Positions 5,173 through 5,362 of a stretch of 5,362 bases of DNA are shown here, piece after piece. The number at the start of each line of letters is the position of its first letter. Positions within the stretch are counted from its first letter, which is position 1. The stretch comes from an uncultured Bacillota bacterium (GTDB lineage: Bacteria; Bacillota; Clostridia; Peptostreptococcales; Anaerovoracaceae), in assembly GCA_946629205.1 (NCBI GenBank), contig CAMOXP010000105.1, positions 1 to 5,362 of the forward strand. The letters are read 5' to 3'. The notes under the pieces were generated by a model that was given only the letters and a program-made list of their open reading frames with translations, had not been told where the DNA came from and searched no databases. Made by a program: the position numbers and the translations under genes.

Positions 5173-5173
5173 C
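5160..5173. promoter_or_regulatory. Perfect 14-bp palindrome, candidate TetR operator
   Basis: GTTGAAATTTCAAC is fully self-complementary and lies between the divergent TetR gene and membrane-protein gene. It is near the start codon of its regulator (85 bases) and overlaps that gene's candidate -35. It fits the size and symmetry of a TetR-family dimer site. Shorter nearby symmetric sites, TACTA-TTAT-TAGTA (5122-5135) and TTAG-T-CTAA (5142-5150), are alternatives. Confidence 0.5.
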
Positions 5174-5179
5174 AGTTTT

Positions 5180-5209
5180 TTGTAAATATAATAAAATTCA
5201 GTCTATAAA
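5180..5209 (+). promoter_or_regulatory. Candidate promoter of the divergent membrane-protein gene
   Basis: TTGTAA (5180-5185) and TATAAA (5204-5209) are 18 bases apart. A perfect TATAAT at 5187-5192 is an alternative -10 but lacks a well-spaced -35 (TTGAAA at 5161 is 20 bases away). The leader to ATG 5314 would be about 100 bases. It contains small inverted repeats TGATTC/GAATCA (5231-5236, 5254-5259) and TTCTGT/ACAGAA (5246-5251, 5277-5282). Confidence 0.4.
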
Positions 5210-5313
5210 GTATAGAATCCAGTTGGTATTTGATTCACACAAATGTTCTGTTAGAATCAGTCCGTGCGAAAAGTGCACAGAATTTTTATTATAGAAACAA
5301 GAGGTTATTTTTT

Positions 5314-5362
5314 ATGGCTGAAATTATTGTATTTATAGGGTATTTTGTAATTCTGTTCTTCG
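5314..5362 (+). CDS. N-terminus of a probable membrane protein (partial, runs off window)
   Basis: ATG 5314 is preceded by AGAGG (5300-5304) at nine bases. The sixteen visible codons read MAEIIVFIGYFVILFF, almost wholly hydrophobic with one acidic residue, so a transmembrane helix begins at once. This is like the first helix of a multi-pass transporter; sodium:solute symporters often start in a similar way, but 16 residues cannot name the family. Its position opposite a TetR gene with a shared control region suggests that the regulator controls it. The 3' part lies outside the window. Confidence 0.7.
   Translation, partial: MAEIIVFIGYFVILFF

Overview
The window looks like a chromosomal segment of a moderately GC-rich Bacillota, most likely a member of the Clostridia. 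This rests on strong AGGAGG-type ribosome binding sites, a TTG start behind a good Shine-Dalgarno, AT-rich intergenic DNA between GC-rich genes, and a lipoprotein with a Clostridia-style Pro/Gly linker plus beta-helix. The species cannot be named from sequence alone.

Layout: (1) 17-631 (+) encodes an HD-domain metal-dependent phosphohydrolase of the YfbR/HDDC2 type. (2) 632-798 is a short intergenic region with a weak candidate terminator and several 11-bp tandem repeats. (3) 799-2073 (+) encodes a PLP-dependent class V aminotransferase of the cysteine-desulfurase-like VC1184 subfamily. It keeps the PLP-binding residues but has no cysteine at the SufS catalytic position. (4) 2074-2366 is AT-richer and gene-free. 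It holds about eight degenerate repeat units, largely in 22-bp spaced pairs and in both orientations, resembling a transposase-binding array or transposon-end remnant. It also holds an 11-bp tandem repeat and a pair of interleaved perfect inverted repeats running up to the next ribosome binding site. (5) 2367-4283 (+) encodes a secreted lipoprotein with a 54-bp/18-residue tandem-repeat linker and a probable parallel beta-helix. (6) 4338-4367 is a strong hairpin terminator usable from both sides. (7) 4366-4441 (-) is a complete tRNA-Val(GAC) with encoded CCA and a near-consensus promoter whose -35 lies inside the end of the next gene. (8) 4470-5075 (-) encodes a TetR-family repressor. (9) 5076-5313 is a divergent AT-rich control region with a perfect 14-bp palindrome. 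(10) 5314 to the window end (+) is the first 16 codons of a probable membrane protein, the likely target of the TetR regulator.

No single new multi-gene system is evident. The HD hydrolase and the desulfurase-like enzyme are separate-looking metabolic genes, the beta-helix lipoprotein stands alone, and the TetR/membrane-protein pair is a standard divergent regulator-transporter arrangement. The least explained DNA is the 2086-2353 intergenic stretch and the repeat set at 679-774.
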